Assembly (NCBI GenBank): GCA_900539645.1
Contig: UQCY01000041.1
Coordinates: 1-13,684, forward strand
Direction: 5' to 3'
From: an uncultured Clostridium sp.
GTDB lineage: Bacteria; Bacillota; Clostridia; Peptostreptococcales; Peptostreptococcaceae
Length of the DNA stretch: 13,684 nt
Of the stretch, positions 6,713 through 13,684 are shown piece after piece (within the stretch, counting starts at the first letter, position 1; every line of letters begins with the position of its first letter). Under the pieces are notes generated by a model that saw nothing but the letters and a program-made list of their open reading frames with translations, did not search any database and was not told the DNA's origin. The position numbers and the translations under genes were made by a program.

Positions 6713-6857
6713 TAAGTAATTATATGATTAGTGATTATAATAAGTGATGGTTAGGATTATTAAGAAATAATAATTATAATGAGTAATTGTTATAAAGAAT
6801 AACAATTATAAATAAGCAATAATTATAATAGATTATGATTATAGAAAGGAAAAAGTT
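6713..6857. other. AT-only low-complexity spacer between ruvC and ruvA
   Basis: The stretch is built from irregular repeats of AATTATAAT, AATAAG and GATTATAAT and has very few G or C. It contains a perfect ten-pair hairpin, TAATTGTTAT (6784-6793) with ATAACAATTA (6799-6808) around AAAGA, with no T-run. It may affect mRNA processing or simply be slippage-grown DNA. No promoter or ORF stands out, although many AT hexamers resemble -10 boxes. Confidence 0.5.
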
Positions 6858-7460
6858 ATGTATAGATACATTAAGGGAACTATCGAGGAAATAGGTTTTG
6901 ACAGTATTACTATAGATAATAACGATATAGGGTACAGTATTTTGGTGTCTTCAAATACAGCAGCTCAGTATCAGGTCGGCGAAAAAGCTAAGGTATTTAC
7001 TAAGCTGATAGTCAGAGAGGACGAGATGTTTTTATGTGGATTCCACTCTGAAGAAGAGAGAAATATGTTTGATATGCTGACTTCAATATCAAAAATAGGT
7101 CCAAAAGTTGGGCTTTCAATTCTTTCATTTGCGACACCAAAGCAGCTTGGAGCATATATTTTAAGTGAAGATATAGCCAAAATATCTAAAGCACCAGGAG
7201 TTGGAAAGAAAACTGCGGAAAGAATTATATTAGAATTAAAAGATAAGATAGATAAGACACAGATTGAGTTTGAGCCGACTTTATTAGAAGCTCAGCCAGC
7301 AGCTATTTCAATAGACGAATCTGTGGATGCATTGATAGCACTTGGTTATACACAGGCTGAAGCAAAAGAAGCTGTCAAGAAAACGAAGAAACCAGGTATG
7401 GAAACAGAGGAAATTATCAGAAAATCACTTACATACTTAATGAAAAATCCGATCAAATAA
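6858..7460 (+). CDS. ruvA: Holliday junction branch migration protein RuvA
   Basis: RuvA (200 residues, as usual) forms tetramers that hold the four-way junction in a square shape and dock RuvB rings on it. The N-terminal OB fold spans about 1-62 (MYRYIKGTIEEI, then CGFHSEEER). Two helix-hairpin-helix motifs follow, ISKIGPKVGLSIL near 78-90 and APGVGKKTAERIILEL near 113-128, which contact DNA. After a linker, the small C-terminal RuvB-binding domain (about 150-200) has the typical DALIALGYTQAEAKEAV. AAAGGA lies seven bases before the ATG. ruvB follows almost directly, the standard ruvAB pair. Confidence 0.97.
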   Translation: MYRYIKGTIEEIGFDSITIDNNDIGYSILVSSNTAAQYQVGEKAKVFTKLIVREDEMFLCGFHSEEERNMFDMLTSISKIGPKVGLSILSFATPKQLGAYILSEDIAKISKAPGVGKKTAERIILELKDKIDKTQIEFEPTLLEAQPAAISIDESVDALIALGYTQAEAKEAVKKTKKPGMETEEIIRKSLTYLMKNPIK

Positions 7461-7512
7461 TCTAAAGTAAAGTTTGGATTGTGAGGTAGAGAAGGGAGAA
7501 GTTGACGAGGAA

Positions 7513-8529
7513 ATGCTAGAAGATTTCGATGAAAATAGAATTATAACGTCTACTATGCAGATGGACGATGTGGAAATTGAGAATAATTTAAGACCTAAAA
7601 CACTTGATGAATACTTAGGTCAGGAAAAGTCAAAAGAGCAGCTTAGTATTTTTATTGAGGCAGCCAGAAGTAGAAATGAACAGCTAGATCACGTACTTTT
7701 ATACGGACCTCCAGGTCTTGGAAAGACTACATTAGCGGGAATAATTGCCAATGAAATGGGCGTTAATTTAAGGATAACATCTGGTCCTGCCATAGAAAAG
7801 GCTGGGGATTTAGCTGCGATACTAACAAATTTAGAAGAGAATGATGTTTTATTCATAGACGAAATTCACAGAATTAATAGAAGTGTTGAGGAAGTTCTTT
7901 ATCCTGCGATGGAGGATTTTTGTTTGGATATTATAATCGGTAAAGGACCATCAGCTAGAAGTATAAGACTTGATTTGCCTAAATTCACTTTAATTGGAGC
8001 GACTACTAGACCAGGTATGCTTACAAATCCACTTAGAGATAGATTTGGGGTAATTTGCAAACTAGACTACTATACAAATGACGAGCTTGCTCAGATAGTG
8101 AAGAGATCATCTGGACTTTTAGGTGCTGATATCGACGAAAAATCTGCAGCAGAGATTGCTAGAAGATCACGTGGAACACCAAGAATTGCAAATAGATTAT
8201 TAAAAAGGGTTAGGGATTACGCTCAGGTAAGAGCAAATGGAGATATCACAGAAGATGTGGCAAAAGATGCACTAGAGCTACTTGGTGTGGATTCTCTTGG
8301 GCTTGATTATGTGGACGAAACTCTTTTAAAAACAATCATCGAGAAGTTTGGTGGAGGACCAGTTGGACTGGATACACTTGCTGCTTCAATAGGTGAGGAT
8401 AGAAACACAATTGAAGACGTATATGAACCGTATCTAATACAGTTAGGATTTATAAACAGAGGTGCGAGAGGAAGAATGGCAATGCCAAAAGCGTACAAAC
8501 ATCTCAATTATCCTATAGGTGAGGAATAG
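7513..8529 (+). CDS. ruvB: Holliday junction DNA helicase RuvB
   Basis: RuvB is the AAA+ ATPase motor that pulls DNA arms through the RuvA-held junction. From the ATG at 7513 it has 338 residues, within the family range. Walker A is GPPGLGKTT (about 65-73), Walker B is FIDEIHR (D116, E117), sensor 1 is in GATTRPG, and the arginine finger lies in LRDRFG. The C-terminal winged helix (GARGRMAMP near the end) contacts DNA. The frame also opens at TTG 7474, adding 13 residues, but only a weak TAAAG precedes it, and family proteins begin shortly before the ENRIITS segment. GGGAG (7494-7498) would serve the ATG at a rather long 14 bases, so the start is uncertain. Repeat copy 4 follows five bases after the stop. 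Confidence 0.96.
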   Translation: MLEDFDENRIITSTMQMDDVEIENNLRPKTLDEYLGQEKSKEQLSIFIEAARSRNEQLDHVLLYGPPGLGKTTLAGIIANEMGVNLRITSGPAIEKAGDLAAILTNLEENDVLFIDEIHRINRSVEEVLYPAMEDFCLDIIIGKGPSARSIRLDLPKFTLIGATTRPGMLTNPLRDRFGVICKLDYYTNDELAQIVKRSSGLLGADIDEKSAAEIARRSRGTPRIANRLLKRVRDYAQVRANGDITEDVAKDALELLGVDSLGLDYVDETLLKTIIEKFGGGPVGLDTLAASIGEDRNTIEDVYEPYLIQLGFINRGARGRMAMPKAYKHLNYPIGEE

Positions 8530-8533
8530 AAAG

Positions 8534-8613
8534 AAGGGGAATGTACTATCTCATACGTGCTCCAGGCAGTCGAGCTGCATTGTCGCGTAGTATGAGATAG
8601 CTACATTCCCTTT
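8534..8613 (+). repeat. Structured repeat, copy 4 (short form)
   Basis: Outer helix: AAGGGGAATGTA (8534-8545) with the TACATTCCCTTT segment ending at 8613, then CTATCTCATAC (8546-8556) with GTATGAGATAG (8590-8600). The core is CTCCAGGCAGTCGAG (8560-8574) running into CTGCATTGTCG (8575-8585). Here the inner helix is only GCAG/CTGC with a short TCGA-type loop. The 26-base core is identical to that of copy 6 although the outer helices are unrelated. It begins five bases after the ruvB stop; the tail TTTAATT makes only a weak terminator. Confidence 0.85.
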
Positions 8614-8688
8614 AATTATTCTCTCGAACTATAGAATAATTGAGAAAGTTTGTACTGAGCAAAAATCAGAGGAAGTTTGTCTTTTGAG

Positions 8689-8717
8689 TTGATATTTGTT
8701 TTTTTAGATAGTATAAT
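8689..8717 (+). promoter_or_regulatory. Promoter reading into the CRISPR leader
   Basis: TTGATA (8689-8694) and a perfect TATAAT (8712-8717) are 17 bases apart. No ORF follows; the next structured feature downstream is the CRISPR array 215 bases on, so this is the likely array promoter. Confidence 0.7.
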
Positions 8718-8931
8718 TGTATTATAGAGATTGATGTTAGATTAATTTGTTTAAAGTTTTTTATGATTTTGCTTATTTTTCTAATGTGTCGTGCTCGATG
8801 TTGAAAATTCAACGTTTTTAGAGGTTTTTTAAGAGAAAATCGGCATTTTTTAAGGTTAAAAATGTGAAAACGCTTGCATGCTCGATAATCGTGTTTTTAG
8901 GCTAGTGATATCAATGGTTTCAGAGGGTAGG
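8718..8931 (+). other. CRISPR leader region
   Basis: This AT-rich, non-coding stretch lies between the promoter and the first repeat, on the side opposite the degenerate repeat, where a leader is expected. TGCTCGAT occurs twice (8792-8799 and 8879-8886), each time followed within about 20 bases by a GTTTTTAG-like block, so two related units seem present. The first includes a small palindrome, GTTGA-AAAT-TCAAC (8800-8813), followed by T's. Confidence 0.5.
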
Positions 8932-9038
8932 ATTTATAAAATTGTTCCCCGTAAGGGGACGAAAACTACTTATGACTATAATGTTTGCTTCTCATAGTAT
9001 CACATTTATAAAATTGTTCCCCGTAAGGGGACGACGAG
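8932..9038 (+). CRISPR. Minimal CRISPR array: two repeats, one spacer, type III-A-like repeat
   Basis: Two 35-base repeats (8932-8966 and 9004-9038) flank one 37-base spacer (8967-9003). The first 31 bases are identical; the second repeat ends CGAG instead of AAAC, typical of a decayed terminal repeat, and this sets the direction with the leader upstream. The repeat contains a CCCC-GTAA-GGGG hairpin and ends GGACGAAAAC, giving a crRNA 5' tag ACGAAAAC like that of type III-A systems (known family pattern); the spacer length also suits type III. No cas gene is in the window, so any effector must be encoded elsewhere. With only two repeats some caution remains, but the match in length, hairpin, tag, promoter and terminator is strong. 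Confidence 0.8.
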
Positions 9039-9060
9039 AGTCAGAGGGCTCTATTTTTTT
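9037..9060 (+). terminator. Intrinsic terminator closing the CRISPR transcript
   Basis: AGAGTC (9037-9042) pairs with GGCTCT (9047-9052), six pairs including one G-U, around AGAG, followed by ATTTTTTT. Its first arm overlaps the altered end of the last repeat. Confidence 0.65.
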
Positions 9061-9262
9061 GTCAAAAATTACCACTCCCAAAAGAAAAATAATTCCCCAA
9101 AAAAATCTAATATATTAATAGAAGAAAGTTTTTAAAATTTCAGAAAAAAACATCTTCTAAATATTGAAAATACTTGCACATAAAGAAAAATTTACCTGTA
9201 AAAAAATATTCCACAAAAGTTTAGTTGATAAATTTTAAAGAAAGTCAATTTGTAAATATATA
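9061..9262. other. AT-rich intergenic stretch before queA
   Basis: I see no gene, conserved repeat or strong hairpin here. It is dominated by A-runs and appears to be only spacer between the CRISPR terminator and the queA promoter. Confidence 0.5.
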
Positions 9263-9291
9263 TGGAAAAAAATTTGTTTTTTTGTTATCAT
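9263..9291 (+). promoter_or_regulatory. Probable queA promoter
   Basis: TGGAAA (9263-9268) and TATCAT (9286-9291) lie 17 bases apart, with four and five consensus matches. Transcription from near 9298 would give a leader of about 90 bases that contains a small imperfect hairpin, CATC-A-GGT with ACC-A-GATG (9328-9348). Confidence 0.45.
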
Positions 9292-9386
9292 AAAAAGAGT
9301 ATGCAAAAATAAAATGTCAAATAACAACATCAGGTTATATACCAGATGAACTATAAAAAATGATTATAAGAAAGGAAGAGAGAGCT

Positions 9387-10412
9387 TTGAAGACAAGCGA
9401 TTTTAATTTTGATTTACCACAGGAATTAATTGCTCAGACTCCAATAGAAGATAGATCTGCATCAAGACTTATGGTGTTAGATAAGGAAACTGGAGAGATT
9501 GAACATAAAATTTTTAGAGATATCAAAGAATATCTTAAACCAGGTGATTGTCTAGTTTTAAATGATACTAGAGTAATACCTGCTAGATTAATCGGTGAAA
9601 AAGTGGACACAGGTGGAAAGATAGAGTTTTTACTTTTAAAGAGAAACACAGACGACACTTGGGAATCACTAGTTAAGCCAGGGAAGAGAGCCAAAATAGG
9701 GACTAAGTTCTCATTTGGTGGAGGAAAGTTAATCGGTGAAGTAGTTGGAATGGCTGATGAAGGTGCGAGAATTATAAAATTCCACTACGACGGAATATTT
9801 GAGGAAATATTAGATGAATTAGGAAATATGCCACTTCCTCCATACATAACAGAAAAATTAGAGGAAAAGGAAAGATACCAGACAGTTTATTCAAAACACA
9901 ATGGATCTGCTGCAGCGCCAACTGCAGGACTACATTTTACAAATGAATTATTAGAAGAAATCAAGGAAATGGGTGTGGATATAGCATTTGTAACTCTACA
10001 CGTTGGTCTTGGAACATTTAGACCTGTAAAAGTTGACGATGTTTTAAACCACGAAATGCACTCAGAGTTCTACATGGTTACTCAGGAAGCTGCCGACAAG
10101 ATAAACAAAGCTAAAGAAAATGGAAATAGAGTAATATGCGTTGGAACTACAAGCTGTAGAACAATAGAATCTGCTGCTGAAGAAGACGGACACATGACAG
10201 CAAAGAGTGGATGGACAAACATATTTATCTACCCAGGGTACAAATTCAAGGTGTTAGACAACCTAATTACAAACTTCCACCTACCAGAATCTACACTAAT
10301 AATGTTAGTAAGTGCGCTTTGTGGAAGAGAGCATGTGCTAAATGCATATAATGAAGCTATAAAAGAAAGATATAGATTCTTCAGCTTTGGAGATGCGATG
10401 TTCATAAAATAG
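9387..10412 (+). CDS. queA: S-adenosylmethionine:tRNA ribosyltransferase-isomerase QueA
   Basis: QueA moves the ribosyl part of S-adenosylmethionine onto 7-aminomethyl-7-deazaguanine already in the tRNA wobble position, making epoxyqueuosine. The frame opens earlier at ATG 9360, but the real start is probably TTG 9387: AAAGGAAG (9371-9378) is eight bases before it, the protein then begins [17 protein letters not shown] as in the family, and the length is 342 residues, the family norm. Recognisable blocks include [37 protein letters not shown], the PTAGLHFT segment, [10 protein letters not shown] and the C-terminal [15 protein letters not shown]. tgt, which acts one step earlier in the same pathway, lies two genes downstream in the same direction, so the group is likely one operon. 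Confidence 0.97.
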   Translation: MKTSDFNFDLPQELIAQTPIEDRSASRLMVLDKETGEIEHKIFRDIKEYLKPGDCLVLNDTRVIPARLIGEKVDTGGKIEFLLLKRNTDDTWESLVKPGKRAKIGTKFSFGGGKLIGEVVGMADEGARIIKFHYDGIFEEILDELGNMPLPPYITEKLEEKERYQTVYSKHNGSAAAPTAGLHFTNELLEEIKEMGVDIAFVTLHVGLGTFRPVKVDDVLNHEMHSEFYMVTQEAADKINKAKENGNRVICVGTTSCRTIESAAEEDGHMTAKSGWTNIFIYPGYKFKVLDNLITNFHLPESTLIMLVSALCGREHVLNAYNEAIKERYRFFSFGDAMFIK

Positions 10413-10485
10413 TGGAAATGTTGATAAATAAATTAGTAAAAATAATGAATTCTTAATATGTATATAAAACTAGGGGTTGAGAAAT

Positions 10486-12173
<1,688 letters not shown>

Positions 12174-12174
12174 A

Positions 12175-12368
12175 AAGAAATGGCTGCTGCAGATTTTGTA
12201 GTAGCCATTTGACGTAACACAAGTATTCGCTCTCCAGGCTTCAGCGCCCCATCCATTTATGTAACACATTTCAATGTTATGGGGCGCTTGCAGAATTGTC
12301 GGTGAGAGCTACTTGTGTTTACGTCTTAAAAAAGGCTACTTACAAAATCATAGCAGCAGTCTTTTCTT
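12175..12368 (+). repeat. Structured repeat, copy 5 (long form) within a nested outer inverted repeat
   Basis: The core element is 12211-12325: GACGTAA/TTACGTC, CACAAGTA/TACTTGTG and GCTCTC/GAGAGC make the outer helix; CAGGCTTC (12235-12242) faces TGCAGAATTGTCG (12289-12301); AGCGCCCC (12243-12250) pairs with GGGGCGCT (12281-12288), capped by a TAACA/TGTTA tip. A further pair of arms, 12175-12206 with 12334-12368, encloses it: GTAGCC/GGCTAC, GATTTTGTA/TACAAAATC, GCTGCTGC/GCAGCAGT, AAGAAA/TTTCTT. The same left arm can instead fold locally, AAATGGCTGCTGC (12178-12190) with GTAGTAGCCATTT (12198-12210), so two folds compete right after tgt. Confidence 0.85.
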
Positions 12369-12496
12369 AAATTATAATTCGTACATAAATTGCTCAGAAA
12401 ACGAGGAAGGTTTATCTTTGGTAAATGGTTTTGGAAGTTGGTATTAGGGGATTTAGGCAGATTGTTTTTTTGTTATGATTTATTGTGTTTCTGTAT

Positions 12497-12525
12497 TTGA
12501 TATATGTATATAAATGCGTTATAAT
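12497..12525 (+). promoter_or_regulatory. Promoter of yajC
   Basis: TTGATA (12497-12502) and a perfect TATAAT (12520-12525) are 17 bases apart, about 50 bases before the yajC start. yajC is therefore transcribed on its own and not only by reading through from tgt across the repeat. Confidence 0.8.
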
Positions 12526-12577
12526 ATTCTTTAGACCTTAAAATAAAGGAAATATTGTATATTTGGAGGGAATTAAA

Positions 12578-12901
12578 ATGCCAGCACAGCAGTTAATTAT
12601 GAGTGTGGTTTTATGGATAGTAGTTTTCGCAGTATTCTACTTCTTATTAATAAGACCACAGAAGAAAAAAGATAAAGAGCTTAAACAGATGAGAGACTCT
12701 ATAAATGTAGGGGACAAAGTTGTTACTATAGGTGGACTTTGCGCTACAGTTGCAAAAGTTGAAGAAGAGAGAGTTGTACTTGAAGTTGGTCCAAACAGAA
12801 CTAAAATGCCATTTGAAAAATGGGCAATAGGTACTGTTACAGAAAAGAAAGAAGTTAAACACGAAATAGCTGATCCAGCTAAAGAAAAAGAAGAAAATTA
12901 A
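12578..12901 (+). CDS. yajC: YajC, small subunit of the preprotein translocase accessory complex
   Basis: YajC is a small single-span membrane protein that joins SecDF and assists the SecYEG translocon. A frame opens at TTG 12563, but GGAGGG (12565-12570) lies inside that extension and seven bases before ATG 12578, which is clearly the start, leaving 107 residues. One hydrophobic helix (about 6-25) ends in the signature FLLIRPQKKKDKE; the cytoplasmic part has the typical VGDKVVTIGGL and VEEERVVLEV segments. The C-terminal tail is rich in K and E. Its position after tgt is common in bacteria. A terminator begins right after the stop. Confidence 0.96.
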   Translation: MPAQQLIMSVVLWIVVFAVFYFLLIRPQKKKDKELKQMRDSINVGDKVVTIGGLCATVAKVEEERVVLEVGPNRTKMPFEKWAIGTVTEKKEVKHEIADPAKEKEEN

Positions 12902-12904
12902 TAT

Positions 12905-13064
12905 TTTTTATTATGAAGGGGCTTTTAAGAAGTCCCTTTTTTAATGCTTTGAAAAAATATATCTATTCCTCTCCAGGCAGTCGAGCTGCATTGTCGAGAA
13001 AATAGATATATTTAATTTCAAAGCAAAAAGAGAAATTCTTTGAAAAGCCCCTTCATAATAAAAA
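12905..13064 (+). repeat. Structured repeat, copy 6 (short form) within a nested outer inverted repeat
   Basis: The core element is 12945-13025: TGCTTTGAAA (12945-12954) with TTTCAAAGCA (13016-13025), AAATATATCTATT (12955-12967) with AATAGATATATTT (13001-13013), then CTC/GAG. The conserved core CTCCAGGCAGTCGAG (12971-12985) runs into CTGCATTGTCG (12986-12996), the same 26 bases as in copy 4. Enclosing it is a 22-base perfect inverted repeat, 12905-12926 with 13043-13064, whose left arm is the front half of the yajC terminator. Confidence 0.88.
12916..12942 (+). terminator. Intrinsic terminator of yajC
   Basis: AAGGGGCTT (12916-12924) pairs with AAGTCCCTT (12930-12938), one G-U included, around TTAAG, with T's to 12942. 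The GGGGCTTTT of its first arm can also pair perfectly with AAAAGCCCC at 13043-13051, so the hairpin shares bases with the outer helix of repeat copy 6. Confidence 0.85.
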
Positions 13065-13185
13065 GTATTTTCTACAAGGAAGGTATAAGATTTTTAAAGT
13101 GTTTTAAAATATGTGATTATTCTTTATATGATTAATTATTTTGTTATTTTTTGGTTATTTATCTAAAAAAAGAGGTGTTAGTTAT

Positions 13186-13214
13186 TGGAAAAGTATAGGT
13201 ATATATGTTATAAT
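13186..13214 (+). promoter_or_regulatory. Promoter of scfA
   Basis: TGGAAA (13186-13191) lies 17 bases before a perfect TATAAT (13209-13214). Transcription would begin near 13221, about 26 bases before the ATG. Confidence 0.7.
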
Positions 13215-13246
13215 TAAAAATAATACTATGAATGGAGGACTTTAAA

Positions 13247-13390
13247 ATGTCAAAAAAACATATAAAAACTTTATCAAAAGCTACTTTAAAAAACAGTGCA
13301 TCTAAAGGTGGATGTGGAGAATGCCAGACTTCTTGTCAGTCAGCATGTAAAACATCTTGTACAGTTGCTAACCAGGAATGCGAAAGATAA
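13247..13390 (+). CDS. scfA: SCIFF peptide, precursor of a thioether-bridged (ranthipeptide/sactipeptide-type) product
   Basis: This 47-residue peptide has the signature of the SCIFF family (six cysteines in forty-five residues), found widely in clostridia. The leader-like first half is basic (MSKKHIKTLSKATLKNSASK); the second half holds all six cysteines at 23, 26, 30, 34, 38 and 45, mixed with Ser, Thr, Ala and Gln. In known systems the neighbouring radical SAM enzyme ScfB links these cysteines to other residues by thioether bonds; the natural function is unknown. GGAGG lies eight bases before the ATG, with its own promoter and a strong terminator, so it is a one-gene transcript. Unlike the usual arrangement, the next gene is a surface protein, not scfB. 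Confidence 0.93.
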   Translation: MSKKHIKTLSKATLKNSASKGGCGECQTSCQSACKTSCTVANQECER

Positions 13391-13413
13391 TAAATTCTTA
13401 ATAAAACAAAATT

Positions 13414-13438
13414 GGACAGTTAATTACTGTCCTTTTTT
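13414..13438 (+). terminator. Intrinsic terminator of scfA
   Basis: GGACAGT (13414-13420) and ACTGTCC (13426-13432) pair perfectly around a five-base loop, followed by TTTTTT (13433-13438). Confidence 0.9.
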
Positions 13439-13463
13439 GTATTAAAAAAAGAGGTGATTTGGT

Positions 13464-13684
13464 TTGAAAAAGTTATTATCAACAATATTATCAGCGATGT
13501 TAGTTGTATCTATGACTGTGGCTTCTGCATCTGCATTGACATTTGTGGAGATAAAAGGGAGTAATAGATATCAAACATCGGCGCTAATTGCAGATAAGCA
13601 GAATTATACAACTGCTATTTTAGTAAATTCTACAAAGAGTATAGCAGACGGACTTAGTGCTAGTGCTCTTGCTGGTGCTGCAAA
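13464..13684 (+). CDS. Cell-wall-binding-repeat-2 (CWB2) surface protein, 3' end outside the window
   Basis: Only the first 73 residues are visible. The start is TTG at 13464, with GAGGTGAT (13451-13458) just before it. Residues 1-25 are a classic signal peptide: MKKLL, a hydrophobic core, and an SASA sequence suggesting cleavage near residue 25. What follows, KGSNRYQTSALIADK and then ILVNSTKSIADGLSASALAG, is the start of a CWB2 (Pfam cell_wall_binding_2) domain, the module that anchors clostridial S-layer-associated proteins non-covalently to wall polymers, normally in three tandem copies. The effector part of the protein would lie beyond the window, so its job (adhesin, protease, hydrolase) cannot be told. 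Confidence 0.88.
   Translation, partial: MKKLLSTILSAMLVVSMTVASASALTFVEIKGSNRYQTSALIADKQNYTTAILVNSTKSIADGLSASALAGAA

Noticed and set aside
9086..9100. Possible third, decayed CRISPR repeat (ATAATTCCCC)
   Set aside because: It lies 76 rather than 72 bases from the previous repeat, lacks the GGGG arm, and is beyond the terminator; chance similarity is more likely.

Overview
The window reads as the chromosome of a low-GC, anaerobic Gram-positive, most likely a clostridium of the Peptostreptococcaceae type. The evidence is AT-rich intergenic DNA, strong AGGAGG ribosome sites with several TTG starts, a class II desulfoferrodoxin, the order ruvC-ruvA-ruvB-queA-(membrane gene)-tgt-yajC, a six-cysteine SCIFF peptide gene, and the start of a cell-wall-binding-repeat-2 surface protein. 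The genus is inference; no rRNA or tRNA is present to confirm it.

Layout. 1-891 is the end of an integrative element: the 3' part of a Tn916/Tn1549-like tyrosine integrase, visibly richer in GC than the rest, closed by an intrinsic terminator. 895-1515 is a TetR-type regulator with its own promoter. 1516-2226 holds no convincing gene but two facing copies of a structured repeat. A superoxide reductase gene on the minus strand (2227-2604) diverges from murJ (2974-4536), which is followed by a cytoplasmic serine hydrolase of the class C beta-lactamase fold (4639-5601). 5604-6077 has a third repeat copy and a small, frame-interrupted gene with its own promoter and terminator. ruvC, ruvA and ruvB (Holliday junction processing) run from 6209 to 8529. 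8534-9060 holds a fourth repeat copy and a minimal CRISPR array with promoter, leader and terminator but no cas genes. queA and tgt (queuosine tRNA modification) flank a small PsiE-like membrane protein, then come yajC, scfA and the partial surface protein.

The most unusual feature is a family of six dispersed stem-loop elements (1545-1668, 1988-2106 reversed, 5604-5733, 8534-8613, 12211-12325, 12945-13025). All keep the same two short motifs facing each other across an asymmetric internal loop (CTCCAGGC on the 5' side, TGCA..TTGTCG on the 3' side), while the helices outside and inside that loop differ completely in sequence yet stay self-complementary. Five sit just after a stop codon, and three are nested inside a further inverted repeat, two of these overlapping a terminator-like hairpin of the gene before. 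I do not recognise the family. A structured RNA and a mobile palindromic element that targets terminators are both open.

The second notable feature is the two-repeat CRISPR array between ruvB and queA, whose repeat resembles type III-A repeats (3' end GGGGACGAAAAC).
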